Assembly: GCA_002633005.1 (NCBI GenBank)
Contig: NMRA01000235.1
Coordinates: forward strand, 174,808 to 238,807
Direction: 5' to 3'
DNA: 64,000 nucleotides
Source: Phoronis australis
Lineage: Eukaryota > Phoronida > Phoronidae
The translations under genes were made by a program, and so were the position numbers. Shown one piece after another: positions 63,700 through 64,000 of this stretch. The notes under the pieces are model-generated. The model did not search any database and was not told where the DNA came from. It was given only the letters and a program-made list of their open reading frames with translations. The first letter of the stretch is position 1. Each line of letters opens with the position of its first letter.

Positions 63700-64000
63700 A
63701 AACGGAAAGGAGCAGATGATTTATAAAATTTTGACAGCATTTTTGAGTTTAACATTTATATCAAACGAAATTTGTTAATGTTTCCTATGAATGTTCCTTT
63801 CTTTTTTGATATTTTGGTAGAAAAATATGGTCACATGTCCCTATAAATGACAGATGATAATCATATTCTACAGAACCTTTACCTTGAGAAAATACATTTT
63901 TAGTGTTTAGTATTTAATCTATAGTTTTTATTAGTGTTGTTGACCAGGCCCTTCATAATCTCCATTAGTCTAGAGAGTGTTCTAAGTGACATGGTATTAA
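63700..64000. other. Right edge: intron of the coiled-coil gene
   Basis: AT-rich sequence with no further exon before the window ends. Confidence 0.5.

Overview
This is eukaryotic, animal genomic DNA. It is AT-rich and intron-rich, with GT-AG splice sites, many intronic minisatellites, short inverted-repeat DNA transposons, tRNA-derived SINE heads, a Penelope-like element and one internal gap of N. Five protein genes can be assembled exon by exon. The protein similarities point to a bilaterian. The dense minisatellites and the signs of unmerged haplotypes fit a highly heterozygous marine invertebrate, perhaps a deuterostome such as a lancelet or hemichordate, but the species cannot be read from the window.

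Layout: (1) about 0.5-5.4 kb, + strand: DDA1, a small subunit of the CRL4 ubiquitin ligase, with a Penelope-like element in its second annotated intron. (2) 5.4-9.2 kb: intergenic repeats. (3) 9.3-14.8 kb, + strand: a SPAG8-like axonemal gene with an RFX X-box just upstream and a triplicated splice donor. (4) 14.8-20.1 kb: intergenic, with a perfect 45-bp palindrome, CATGGGCG-ended MITEs and a reverse transcriptase fragment. (5) 20.1-25.3 kb, + strand: RPS17 (eS17), five coding exons. (6) 25.3-28.6 kb: intergenic, with the 297-bp N gap inside a minisatellite. (7) 28.6-43.5 kb, - strand: a complete CSPG4/NG2-like proteoglycan gene in five coding exons (signal peptide, two laminin G domains, an EGF-like module, about 15 CSPG repeats, one membrane segment and a C-terminal QYWV). 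(8) 43.5-55.0 kb: spacer with minisatellites, MITEs and a 902-bp element with 273-bp inverted repeats. (9) 55.0 kb to the right edge, + strand: the 5' part of an unrecognised coiled-coil protein gene, at least seven coding exons, running off the window.

The genes have unrelated jobs (ubiquitin ligation, cilia, translation, cell-surface adhesion, probably cytoskeleton) and do not form an operon or pathway. RPS17 and CSPG4 are tail-to-tail neighbours; both lie on human 15q24-q25, so their linkage may be ancestral.

The assembly needs care. Single N characters at 29083 and 62619 separate near-identical direct copies with SNPs and indels. These look like two haplotypes joined end to end. One adds a false second membrane segment to the CSPG4 model; the other adds a false exon copy to the coiled-coil gene and reveals a 427-bp insertion polymorphism. 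No new enzymatic or defence system was found. The most novel material is the CATGGGCG MITE group with 5-bp target duplications, the large inverted-repeat element, and the EGF-like module in the CSPG4 protein.
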